Shown here: piece after piece, positions 7,291 through 15,947 of the stretch | Layout: every line of letters begins with the position of its first letter | Numbering within the stretch: the first letter of the stretch is position 1 | Assembly: GCA_010015675.1 (NCBI GenBank) | Contig: ML977042.1 | Span: 146,910-162,856 of the forward strand | Length of the DNA: 15,947 nt | From: Byssothecium circinans | Taxonomy: Eukaryota > Ascomycota > Dothideomycetes > Pleosporales > Massarinaceae | Direction: 5' to 3' | Position numbers and translations under genes: made by a program | The notes under the pieces: model-generated | The model's input: the letters and a program-made list of their open reading frames with translations, nothing else | Databases searched by the model: none | What the model was told of the DNA's origin: nothing

Positions 7291-8464
7291 AGGTTAGTAA
7301 CATATTTCTATAATGTAATTGCCACGTCTAACTAACGAACTAACTAGTCCTTTATTTAGGAGATATAGGGCGATAGATGGATGCCACAACTTACGGATTA
7401 GCGCTAGGATAATGATATACGCTATATTGTTTAAGTTAATGCCTAGCCTAGGCGACGAAATACTATTCATTAATAATATTTTGAGCGTATGTTAGACACC
7501 ATAGCGTACATGTGCGGTAGTAAAGCTATAATCATAGATCGCAACATCCACCATGGGCGAACTAGAAGGGTCAAATAGTCAAGCATTTAGAATCAAGTTA
7601 AGTTTCCACGCCTAAAGATGTTAGGTGTAGATAAGTGGACTGATACGACTAGGCGCAATCAAGTAATTATAAGAGTTAATACTATTAAGGAAAACATATA
7701 GATGATTCTAGACACATTAATTTAGTAGAGGAGCTAGTAGTATAGAGGTAGGCTAGATTAGCCTAACAAGTTTATAAAACTATTTAAAAAGTAGGCTTTA
7801 GATGGTAACAAGATAGATAGTGAGACTTTTATCAAAAATAAGGCAATTAAGAAGTGAGATGTTAGTGATACCTTAATATTTAATAAGGGCAAAGCTTTAG
7901 AAGTTAACTAGTAATATATTCGTAAAACTACTAGCTTTAATTAATTAGCTCTATCTAAACTCTAATTAAAGGACTCTTATTTAATACTTGCACGTTAATC
8001 TTCTTATTATATATAGCTAAGCTCTCTTACTCTAATTATCTGTAGATAGCTATAATACTAGTATCTTATACCATGCAAACATATTAGGCGTAAGAGTTAT
8101 ATTTCATAATTACTATGTAGCTAAGTTATAACATAGATGTATAGTACCTCTTAGGCTAGCTATAGTAGGTTTATTTTAATAACTTTATTAATATCTATAG
8201 TTTCTTTAGCCCTTTCATGTAGACAAGTACCCCTATTTTGCTTCATTTAAAAGCAAAAGTATAAATTATTGTTTAAATTAACCTCTGTAATCTTGATTTG
8301 AATAAGCTCCCTAGGGTTCTAGGGTAATGTCATGTGCGCGAAGGTTAAGCCCTACTAGCAAAGGCTAGTAAGCTAGTATACGTACTAGCTACACCTATGA
8401 ATAACTATATGTACTATTCTAACTTAATAACCTATGATAGTAGATCATTCTTTACCTTTTAGTT
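7291..8464. other. Degraded sequence with no recognised feature
   Basis: Moderately RIP-mutated DNA. A forward frame around 7800-7915 reads as Lys/Asp/Ile-rich peptide with stop codons and could be retrotransposon gag sequence upstream of the zinc knuckle, but no motif supports that. A patch around 8210-8340 keeps some CpA and TpG. No LTR pair or primer-binding site could be fixed. Confidence 0.4.
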
Positions 8465-8479
8465 GCCTTAGTCACCTAT

Positions 8480-9060
8480 AGGCTGTAACTAATGCAGCTT
8501 AATAATGTTAAAAAAGGGAAAGGGAAGGGCCACTACTATAAGAAAGAAGCTAGGACGTGCTTCTTATGTAAAAAACCTAGCCATATTACTAGAACCTGTC
8601 GTGCTAAGCTAGGAAGAGCTAAGCACACGGTCTAATAATAGTTGAACGTACTTACTAGTACCCCCTACGCCAACAATACTAATAAGTAGGAAGTGATTAG
8701 CCATTTAGGCAAAAGAAAGAAAACTATCAGAGAAAAGGTTAGCAAAAATGCTAAAAGGATATAGCATAATAAGGAAATGGACACTACAGACAACGAAGTC
8801 TAGGAATTCCTTAATAACCCTAACTAACCCCTTAATAAAAGGAGCAGCAATTATAAAGTTTCCTAGCTAATGAATAAGCTAAGGAAAATAATAGACTACT
8901 ATAAACTAATAAGGTTCCTTAAGACTACTTAAGTACTTTCATACTTAGAGAAAACTGTAGCCTCTGTGACCTAGATAGGTCTTACTATAAATAAAGGCTA
9001 TACTAGTATTAGATAGAAGACAATCTTATGTAGTATAATAGCAAAGTTATACTAAACAGT
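8480..9060 (+). pseudogene. Retrotransposon gag remnant with CCHC zinc knuckle
   Basis: A Lys/Gly-rich lead-in (GKGKGHYYKK) is followed by an intact Cys-x2-Cys-x4-His-x4-Cys knuckle: Cys at 8558, Cys at 8567, His at 8582, Cys at 8597. This is the nucleic-acid-binding motif of LTR-retrotransposon gag proteins, which packages element RNA in cytoplasmic particles. The same frame continues to about 9060 as a Lys/Asn-rich sequence broken only by TAA and TAG codons in the part I read. Each is one RIP change from a Gln or Trp codon. The knuckle itself escaped damage. The protease remnant downstream is in another frame, so a frameshift signal or an indel separates them. Confidence 0.7.
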
Positions 9061-9704
9061 AAATCCTTAGATTAAGGACGTTTAGGGTATAATGATTAGT
9101 ACTTAGAAAACGCAAAACTAAGCGTAGGACTTAATAACGGACGTCTATATAAAGATCTAAACCCTAGGCTAAGGAAGCAAGGAAAGCTATAGCATAGGTA
9201 AGAAAAGGCCTATAAGAGGTAAGCTAACTAGGTAGACTAAGAGCTCGCAGAAGGAAATATCTAATAAGCTACGTAAGGGATAGAAGCTCCTAAAGAACTA
9301 TGATATAATATAAACTATTAAAATAGAAATCATAGAAAGCTTAGCTACACCTAGTGTAATAATAATAGTTATCTTACCTACTATGATGTGAAGGTAAACG
9401 TGAACTACTTTCCTACTATTAGAAAAGATTGCAAGTTTGAATAGTATGACTACTACGACGATAAGTGCCTAACGCACTTATACGATAAATGAGCATGACT
9501 ATGGTTCCCAGGAACTAAAGATCCCGCGGCACTCATGAAAATAAACATGATAGTGGACGGCATTTGCATTTAGGACGAATAGTAAACATGCCTGCATCCT
9601 TGATGCTAAGAGCACTTAGAGTAAAAAGAATAGAATAGATTTAGAATAGCTTTTTTAGATCCTTACCTAGCACTGCTAAAGGGTTGCATACCCTAGGAGT
9701 TACA

Positions 9705-10110
9705 GGTGAGCGTCTAATCAAGATCCTAATCCATCTTAGTAGAAGAAGGATGAAGGTATTAGTAGACTTAGGATTATAAGCGAACTATATCTTGATAGTA
9801 GTAGCGCTCTTAGCTAGGCTAAGACTACTATTAAAGAAGAACCTATACCTACTACGTGTCATAAATGGATACGCGATGCTAGAGCAACCTAAGATTAGAT
9901 AGGAAGTTATCTTAGTGCCTATAGAAATCTACTACTACAGTAAATGAATTACCCTAGACTAATTTAGGATAGCCACTCATGACGTTATATTAGGAATCCC
10001 TTAGCTAAAGAAGTATAACCTAGAGATTGACTAGAAGAATGATATGATATTATTAGCAAACTGCGACTACTAACGCACTTTAAAGCCTACGCATCAGCAG
10101 CGCACTATAG
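9705..10110 (+). pseudogene. Ty3/gypsy-type retropepsin remnant
   Basis: One frame reads KVLVD-L-G-L-stop-ANYI at 9753-9791, where a working aspartic protease would carry Asp-Ser-Gly followed by Ser or Ala. The catalytic Asp codon is at 9765-9767; the next residue is Leu (TTA), one CpA-to-TpA change from Ser (TCA). About 70 codons later the same frame gives HDVILGIP-stop-LKKYN-LEID (9978-10034), the typical C-terminal end of gypsy-family proteases. Most stops are TAG or TAA; one TGA is at about 9945. The protease would cut the gag-pol polyprotein. No reverse transcriptase, RNase H or integrase follows, so the element was truncated, interrupted, or of a gag-protease-only kind. Confidence 0.75.
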
Positions 10111-10156
10111 GAGTTGCTATCATGAATTATATCTCCTCCTACCTTGTCTAAAATAG

Positions 10157-10330
10157 CGGAAATAGGAATTAAGGACGATAAACCATTTTTAGCTAAGGGT
10201 CAAAACTAACAGGGTTTGAAATGGGAACTAGATATTGAGAAATGGGAATTAAGGACGATGAAATTTAACTATTTTTAGCTAGTCCTTAAAACTGACAAGG
10301 GGCTTAAAAAGGGACCTAGGAAGTGTACTA
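10157..10330 (+). repeat. Imperfect ~80-bp tandem duplication
   Basis: GGAATTAAGGACGAT occurs after GAAATA at 10157 and after GAAATG near 10237, and both copies run on through ATTTTTAGCTA and an AAAACT-AC-AGG stretch. The copies have diverged by RIP-type changes and small indels. It follows directly after the protease remnant and may belong to the untranslated 3' part of the element. Confidence 0.5.
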
Positions 10331-10550
10331 CGTCCTAAAATGCAAACTACTATAGAGTTAAAATAGGAACTAGAAAGCTAAAATAGGACTAGTTTAGAAA
10401 CTTAGTAGCCATAATTAGGCATTAGTTTAAAATCTACATTACGTAGTAATGCTATTTTATAGTCTACCTATTTATAGACTAGCTAGTCTAATCTCTACTA
10501 CTATAGTCATGTTATCTTAATAGTATTTATGCATACTAGTACACGCTAAG
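10331..10550. other. Degraded sequence, nothing recognised
   Basis: AT-rich, RIP-mutated bases between the tandem duplication and the MADS-like fragment. No open frame, repeat match or motif stands out. Confidence 0.4.
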
Positions 10551-10745
10551 TTAAGGCGAGCTGCAAATAATAACTAGTAGAAGCTATTGAAAACCCTCTA
10601 TAAGAAATTAGCTAAGCTATGTCTAGAGTATGATACTCATGTATATTTCCTAGTATATCGCAACGGACGATTTAATGGATTCATATTAATAGATAAGAAG
10701 ACAGGCTAGCCTTAGTTACCTCTAAGTTAAGAAGCTCTTATAAGC
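10551..10745 (+). pseudogene. MADS-like DNA-binding domain fragment, degraded
   Basis: A forward frame (phase of the codon at 10587) reads KTLYKKLAKLCLEYDTHVYF followed by LVYRNGRFNGFI, with stop codons before and after that are all TAA or TAG. The pattern, a basic helix with a KK-L-x-KL-C core, then a hydrophobic strand and an xNGRF turn, resembles MADS/SRF-type domains in some fungal proteins. These domains bind DNA as dimers. The match is by eye, covers about 50 residues and lacks a clear start, so it is a suggestion. It may be a gene captured by, or sitting beside, the retrotransposon. Confidence 0.4.
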
Positions 10746-11151
10746 TCCTCTCCTTCTATAACTAGTAAGAGTTAACTCCTATTAAGGATAAATTATACCC
10801 CCTACTAGTAACAAAGTCACTAGCCTATTACTATTAAGCTTGACAAAGACTAGCGAATGTAGCCTTCCATAAGGCCGTTTTACATGAATATTTAACTAAA
10901 TGTAGCGTGACCTTAGTATAGAGAAGTTGCGCGTAGCTAAAAATAGGGCTTACATCATGCCAAGCTTAGTATGATGACAAAGACAGCGTAGGGGCTAAAG
11001 TAGAATCTAAATTCAACGTAGTCTATCTAATTAAATAGTAGAATAATAAAAGAGCGTCTTATTTACTACTCCCTTCTTTTCTATCTTAATAAAATTATGT
11101 TCTCTTTCTCTTTTTTACTGCTGCTACCTGTTTAGCCCTGTCTCTCTCCCT
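10746..11151. other. Degraded sequence, nothing recognised
   Basis: RIP-mutated DNA between the MADS-like fragment and the next open stretch. It could hold the rest of the MADS-like gene. A pyrimidine-rich tract (about 11080-11150) precedes the next ATG, as in a leader or promoter, but this is a weak hint. Confidence 0.35.
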
Positions 11152-11480
11152 ATGCCTAGATTCTCTCTTAAGTATATTTCCTATTTCTCTCAAATTCTTT
11201 CCTATGATAATGTTGAGCTAGTTACTTATATTCTATAGGAGGCTCTTAATATGGCTGTTTTTTTGTTCAAGACTTTCTATTATTATACCTTATTAGGCGA
11301 GTTTACGCCTAAGGCTATTAACTATAGCGTTTATTCTTTTCATGTTGTCTAATAGAGTAAGCTGTAGTTCACGCATTTTTTTAGGTATTTACTTAGATTA
11401 TGTAGGGATAGAGCAGCCATCTCTTATAGTAAGTATTATATAGCCTCTGCATCTATATCTACTTCGCTAATCATAGAATA
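11152..11480 (+). pseudogene. Unrecognised degraded ORF
   Basis: From the ATG at 11152 a frame of about 110 codons contains a few TAA/TAG stops and no TGA up to about 11480. It reads MPRFSLKYISYFSQILSYDN at its start and stays Phe/Tyr/Leu-rich, with an RLCRDRAA motif near the end. I do not recognise the family. The long frame with only RIP-type stops suggests a former gene, probably transposon-encoded, and it lies after a pyrimidine-rich stretch. Confidence 0.3.
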
Positions 11481-12479
11481 ACTTCTATATCTAGTTAGTA
11501 ACTAATTATTCACCTCATGTTAGTAATTAACCTAAATAGAATGTGGAATTATCACCTACCTATTCTATGGTACTAGCTTCTTCCTTTAAGCCGTTAGTTT
11601 AAACCGTAATTAAAGCAACCTAGCATGGTTAGTAATATTTTAGAGAGTATATATCTCTAACACACCTCTCCCTAGTTTATAGTGGGATCCTTAATAGTAG
11701 ATTATAAGTAGCTCATCTTTAAAGAGTATAGAAGAAGGCGGATAGAAGAGTTTAATAGAAGGCTAATAAAGTATTAATAGAGGGTTAATAGAGGGGATAG
11801 GATAACTTAAAGTTTACTTAAGAGGTAATGCTCTTTTATACTCTTCTTCTACGGCTTAAATAATAAGAGAGCGCAAGGTAGACTTATATGCCTTAAGCGT
11901 TTAACGCCTTACTTCTATTACTAGTCATTGCTTTATGCGTATCCCTATACCTCTATAGTAGGCTATACTAGTTAAGGAGGTATAATGTACACTTCTCATC
12001 CCCTACGTAATAAGCTTAAGGTAGCAAAGTAACAGGCTCTATAGTAGTGCCTCCCTATCTATTCATCTCTTAATATCTTACTTTAGTAGTAGAGGGCATA
12101 GGTAAGTATAGCTAAAGCTACCTCTATATAGCCCCTATCTAGTAGATAGATAGTATTATTCTTTAAATATAGTAACTATACAGCTACTTTAGAAGTCTAC
12201 TAATATAATCTGTGAGGTTAACTTATAATAACTACAGAGCTGTTTTCTAGCTAGATAATCTAGGTAACATCTACTACCAACGCGGTATTTAAGCTGCTCC
12301 TAGCCTTTACCTATTTCTATAGCAACGTTACTATTATCTACGCCTCTAATACCTACTAAAGAGAAATTTATACGAAGTTCCTAATTATAAAGCAACTAGC
12401 TATCTATAGCTACTAACTAGTAGACATAGTTAAATCTATCTATAACCCTATAATATATATAGTACTTAATATACTAGGC
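11481..12479. other. Heavily degraded sequence, no certain feature
   Basis: CpA and TpG drop strongly across this stretch. On the minus strand a frame near 11950-12080 reads as Leu/Tyr-rich protein with RIP-type stops, so an old coding region may run leftward here, but I cannot name it. A run of AGAGTATAGAAGAAGG-like purine repeats lies at about 11720-11800. Confidence 0.35.
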
Positions 12480-12845
12480 TATAAGGAATATAGGTATTAG
12501 GGAGGCTTATAGCTACTTAAGGTATAGTCTCCTTTTAGTCTAGGGATTCTATTAGTACCTTAACTCTACCTAGATTAAAGCCTACATACTTAGGATACTT
12601 TATTTATATAAGGATTCATTCCTAAAGTAGTAGTCTAGGAAGCCGTCTTTACTTTAAGGTATACCTACAAGGTATAGTAGGTAATAAACTCTAATTTAGT
12701 AGTTTAAATTATTATACCTATTTTCCTTATATACCACCCTTAAGGTAGGGTATTATAAATTACGGCGTTAATATATTACTAGGCCCTTATTTATATAGCG
12801 CTTCTATAGCTAAGCTTTTAATAACCACTATAGTAGACTTATTAG
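12480..12845 (-). pseudogene. Possible degraded minus-strand ORF
   Basis: Reading leftward from about 12845, one frame runs some 120 codons as a hydrophobic, Trp-poor peptide, with many TAA/TAG stops and a single TGA. It contains KYPKYVGFNLGRVKVLIESL near 12570. The stop-to-sense pattern fits RIP of a coding strand, but no family motif is visible, so it may be chance in TA-rich DNA. Confidence 0.2.
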
Positions 12846-14549
12846 ATATATAAGGTAGATAAAAAGTTTTTTTAACTAGATATACTATTAGGGATGTATA
12901 ATATCTACCCTATTCTCTTAGTTATAAATAATACTATATAGCTGTACTAGCTTCCCTATACGTATATTATAACCTACCCTTTAATATCTTACTTTAGTAC
13001 TATAGAGAATAGGATAATTAATACTATCTTATTCTATATACCCCTTATTTATAATTTAATCCTTATAGTATTTTCTTTCCTATCTACGTATATACTTAAG
13101 AGCCCTTATTTATATAGTCTTTAATAATTTTATAGATATACGCAGTGCTAGCTAGCTATAGTTAATATTAGTCTCCTTAAGTTATATAGCTATCTAAGCT
13201 AGGGCTTCACCTTAGTATTATAAAGAAAAGGTATCTATATAGAGTTCTAAGAGACCTTAAAGATATTACCTAGAGTATATATCTCTTACAGCTAGCTATA
13301 GTAGGTAGAGTATAAGGAATAATACTATTAAGGGTATAAATTTTATCTTTCTATTTATTTAAGCCTTTGTATCCTAAAGGTTATAATATAGAATACCTAT
13401 AGATACCTAGCTTAATAATGCTATCTATTCTATTAGAAGGAAGAAAGGTAGTATTATTTATAACTACTATACCTCTTATAAGTAGCCTTACTAGTAAGGT
13501 ATCGAAGTCTAAAGTAGCTAGTTTATAGGGTAGATATAGGTAGTAAGGATTTTTAAGAGGTAGAAGAGTTAAAGGTAGTTTAAAAGCTATTTACGTTAGC
13601 TATGGATACTATAGGAATCCTAAGCCTAATAGGTATAAGAGCTATATAAAAGAGAAGCATAGAGAGATTATATTAATAGAAGTAGTAATACTATAGTAAG
13701 GTCTATTAGCCTACTTAACCCTAAGCTTATTATATTATAGGTATAGTTTAGTAAGAGGCTATAAAAGGTAGCTTTACTTACCCTATTCCTATTAACTAAA
13801 GTATAGTATAAATGGTAGGGTAGTAATATATAAGTAGAAAGTCCCTTTAACTAGTTCTAGTAATACTTATAGATTCTTTAGCTATAGTATATAAGACTAT
13901 ATTACTAGAAAGTAGTACTACTACTATATATAAAATATTAGTAGTATAGTATTAATAGGTGTATATCTATTCTAGGCTTTTAATTATTATACAAGGTATC
14001 TAATAGTAATTAATTAGATATAGAATTACTAGCTAGTCTAGTAGTATATAATATTAAAGTGCCTCTAGATAATAGTACTAAAGGATAAGTAAAGTAATAA
14101 GAGATATATAAGATAGTAAGTTTCTACTATATAGTTAACTAGTAGTTACTTTTAATTTATACCTCTACCATAAAGTACTCCTTTTATAGTAGCTATCTAT
14201 AATAATCTACTTAGCTAGCTATTTATAACCTGTTATACTAAAGATATAATCTAGAAAGTATATTTAGGCTATATATCTAGAGTCTACTCTTTATTAGTAA
14301 TATCTTACTAATAGGAAGACTACTACTAGAAAGGCTCTTCTAACTACTATAACTTTAGTAAACGTATCTACTAAAGCTAATAGCTTAAATATTAATACTA
14401 TTTCTCTTAATATAAGGTAGCCTACTATTACTACTATAGATATACCTTAGAAGTCTAATAAATAATAAGAGCTATAAGATAGAGAGCTGTTATTTATAAG
14501 GTAGAAGAATATAAGTAATATAGCTATTAGTTACTTTACTAAAAGCTTA
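12846..14549. other. Most strongly mutated stretch, no feature recognised
   Basis: TpA-saturated sequence in which CpA and TpG are nearly absent (none at 13501-13560). No frame on either strand keeps a recognisable motif. It is presumably one or more old elements mutated beyond recognition by eye. Confidence 0.4.
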
Positions 14550-15030
14550 GATAAGGTAAGTTAAAGCTTACTATTAGTCTATAGTAAGAAGCTAATTTAT
14601 ACTAATAGGACCTAGTACTATATAAGGAAAAGATAGCTAAAGATAGGATGCCCTTTAGAGTAGAAACTCTAACTAATATAATTAATATAGATACTTCTAG
14701 CACCTAGCTATAAGAGATAGAAGAACTAGCTAAGACTCTATTAAACTATTATAACTAGCCTTCTTCTAAGAGTTTAGAAAGGTAACTTAGTCTACTACCG
14801 AGAATATAAGCTCTATTAGCTAAAAAGATTATTAATAAAGATTAAGTCCTAACTCTAATTTACTTTATAGAAGTAGTTATTATAGTAGAGCTACCTACTA
14901 AAGAAGTAGTTATTAAGGTAGAGGTAGCTACTAAAATACTAATGTCTATAGAAGTAAATAAGGAGAATAGTTAAGAAGTTATAATTAGAAATTCCCTAAA
15001 GCGTATAGTTAGACTTAAAGGTAGATAAAT
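14550..15030 (+). pseudogene. Possible degraded ORF, charged and Ile/Val-rich
   Basis: In the frame of the ATG at 14648 the sequence reads about 160 codons with only TAA/TAG stops, rich in Glu, Lys, Ile and Val, for example LYKEKIAKDRMPFRVETLTN across that ATG. A helical, charged composition like this is common in transposon gag or transposase tail regions. The family is not recognised, and in TA-rich DNA such frames can arise by chance. Confidence 0.25.
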
Positions 15031-15855
15031 AGTACTACTTTAAGTAGTCTAAGGATTATAAGGTATAAAGTCCTAAATTTTTAGAGGTAGAAACTAACGC
15101 ATAATCTAGATAACCTAATAGTACTTAACTTTAACTCTAACTCTAACTATAATTGTTATAGTAATTTATCTTAAAAATTAGCTTACTTAAGATAGTAGAA
15201 CTAATATTTAGGTATAGTACTATAGTTATTACCTAAATTTAAAAATAAGACTATTATAGGTTTTAAAGAGAAATAGATAGAAATATAGATTTACTAGATA
15301 GGTATAGATAATATGTATAGTTAAGTAGAAGATACGTAAATTTATAAAATACTTAATTAATTTAACTAATACCTTAATGGGGTATATAATAATGGTAGCT
15401 TTACTATAAGGTCTACTTCCTTTCTTTTAAAAGAGTAGAAGACCATTAAAGCTAAAGTAGTAGAGTACTAGATAGATATATTAGGTATACTATTTCTTTA
15501 ACGTATATAATAATTTAGTAGTCTATTAGAGAAGTTTAAGAAGTAAGAGCTACTATATAATATAATTATAGCGTATTATAAAATAGCAAGTAATAAAGAA
15601 TAATATTAGCATCTAGATGTTACTTTCTAGCTAGCCTAATTAATTACTTAATAATTTATCTAAATAAACTTCTAGGAATGCTTTAATGCTACGTGCTAAA
15701 GACTAAATTATACTATAGATACTATAACTCTCTATAATAATTTAGGTAACGTAAGCTCTTAATAGGACTTAATTTAGATAATATAAGAGGGAGATTTAAT
15801 TACATATATAGGTACTAACGTTATATCTTATAATTATAATATATATCTTTAGTAA
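15031..15855. other. Degraded sequence up to the composition boundary
   Basis: Almost free of CpA/TpG. A forward frame around 15230-15500 gives a peptide with TAA/TAG stops, but no motif. Short TAACTCTAACTC repeats near 15125-15150 look telomere-like but are too few and imperfect. Confidence 0.35.
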
Positions 15856-15859
15856 CGTA

Positions 15860-15947
15860 TTCCACCATCGAACCGCCCACACCATCGAACCGCTCACGAT
15901 TCCTTGGCAACACTAACTCACTCAACTGCATCATCATTATCGTCCGC
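15860..15947. mobile_element. Probable left end of a younger mobile element (partial)
   Basis: The last 88 bases have normal CpA/TpG content, GC-rich terminal repeats and no start codon in frame yet. The lack of RIP next to a fully mutated block suggests insertion after RIP, or a single-copy element. The other end lies outside the window. Confidence 0.4.
15864..15897. repeat. Tandem 17-bp units at the edge of a non-mutated insertion
   Basis: ACCATCGAACCGCCCAC (15864-15880) is followed directly by the same 17-mer with one C-to-T change (15881-15897). This lies just where TpA-saturated sequence ends (about 15858) and normal composition resumes. Tandem sites at a sharp boundary fit the terminal transposase-binding region of a younger DNA transposon extending to the right. 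A TA at 15858-15859 could be the target duplication. Confidence 0.55.

Larger units (their letters stand above)
6480..15855. other. RIP-degraded AT-rich transposon block
   Basis: About 9.4 kb without any intact gene. CpA and TpG are very scarce and TpA, TAG, CTA and CTAG are abundant, with damage growing rightward: for example 13501-13560 and 15241-15300 contain no CpA and no TpG at all. CpC, CpT and CpG cytosines survive, as expected if only CpA was a target. Recognisable remains inside are listed separately. In fungi such blocks are usually heterochromatic. Confidence 0.85.

Noticed and set aside
15120..15155. Telomere-like TAACTCTAACTC repeats
   Set aside because: Only two or three imperfect units inside TpA-saturated DNA; no run of a canonical telomere repeat and sequence continues beyond.
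1..15947. tRNA, rRNA or CRISPR array
   Set aside because: No cloverleaf with intact A/B boxes, no rRNA-like conserved block and no regularly spaced repeats were seen; the repeats present are inverted and transposon-like.

Overview
The window looks like DNA from a filamentous ascomycete (Pezizomycotina). Three observations support this: (i) the two readable genes are split by short GT-AG introns of 47-61 bp, several with CTRAY-like branch sites just before the acceptor; (ii) the proteins belong to fungal-style families; (iii) most of the window carries the mark of repeat-induced point mutation (RIP), with CpA and TpG almost gone and TpA greatly increased. The species cannot be fixed from the sequence.

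Layout. Bases 1-4669 are ordinary gene-bearing DNA. A protein tail runs in from the left edge (1-213, +; basic and low-complexity, possibly a DNA-transposon transposase C-terminus). Next comes a three-exon NADAR/YbiA-like gene (497-1266, +). Convergent with it, 101 bp away, is a five-exon gene (1368-4669, -) for a secreted SGNH/GDSL hydrolase with fibronectin-III-like repeats, a polyglycine linker and a Cys/Pro/Thr-rich C-terminal half. Its catalytic motifs are intact, but codon 19, inside the signal peptide, is TAA. That stop is one CpA-to-TpA change from Gln.

Bases 5037-6452 hold four copies of a ~180 bp unit bounded by GCTTCACCC/GGGTGAAGC: two forward, two reverse, as a large inverted repeat around a ~375 bp loop. 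Two forward copies aligned over 140 bases differ at nine places, all C-to-T in CpA or G-to-A in TpG. This is direct evidence of RIP in the window.

Bases ~6480-15855 are a RIP-degraded AT-rich block without intact genes. Recognisable remains are a gag-type CCHC zinc knuckle (8558-8599), a retropepsin domain of Ty3/gypsy type (9705-10110), and a short MADS-like fragment (10551-10745). I see no reverse transcriptase or integrase. A CpA/TpG-rich island (about 6965-7290) seems to have escaped. At ~15860 composition returns abruptly to normal and two tandem 17-bp units appear, suggesting the end of a younger insertion.

The NADAR and SGNH genes share no visible pathway. The main biological story is a gene next to a RIP-mutated transposon graveyard, with one gene possibly silenced by RIP spreading beyond the repeats.
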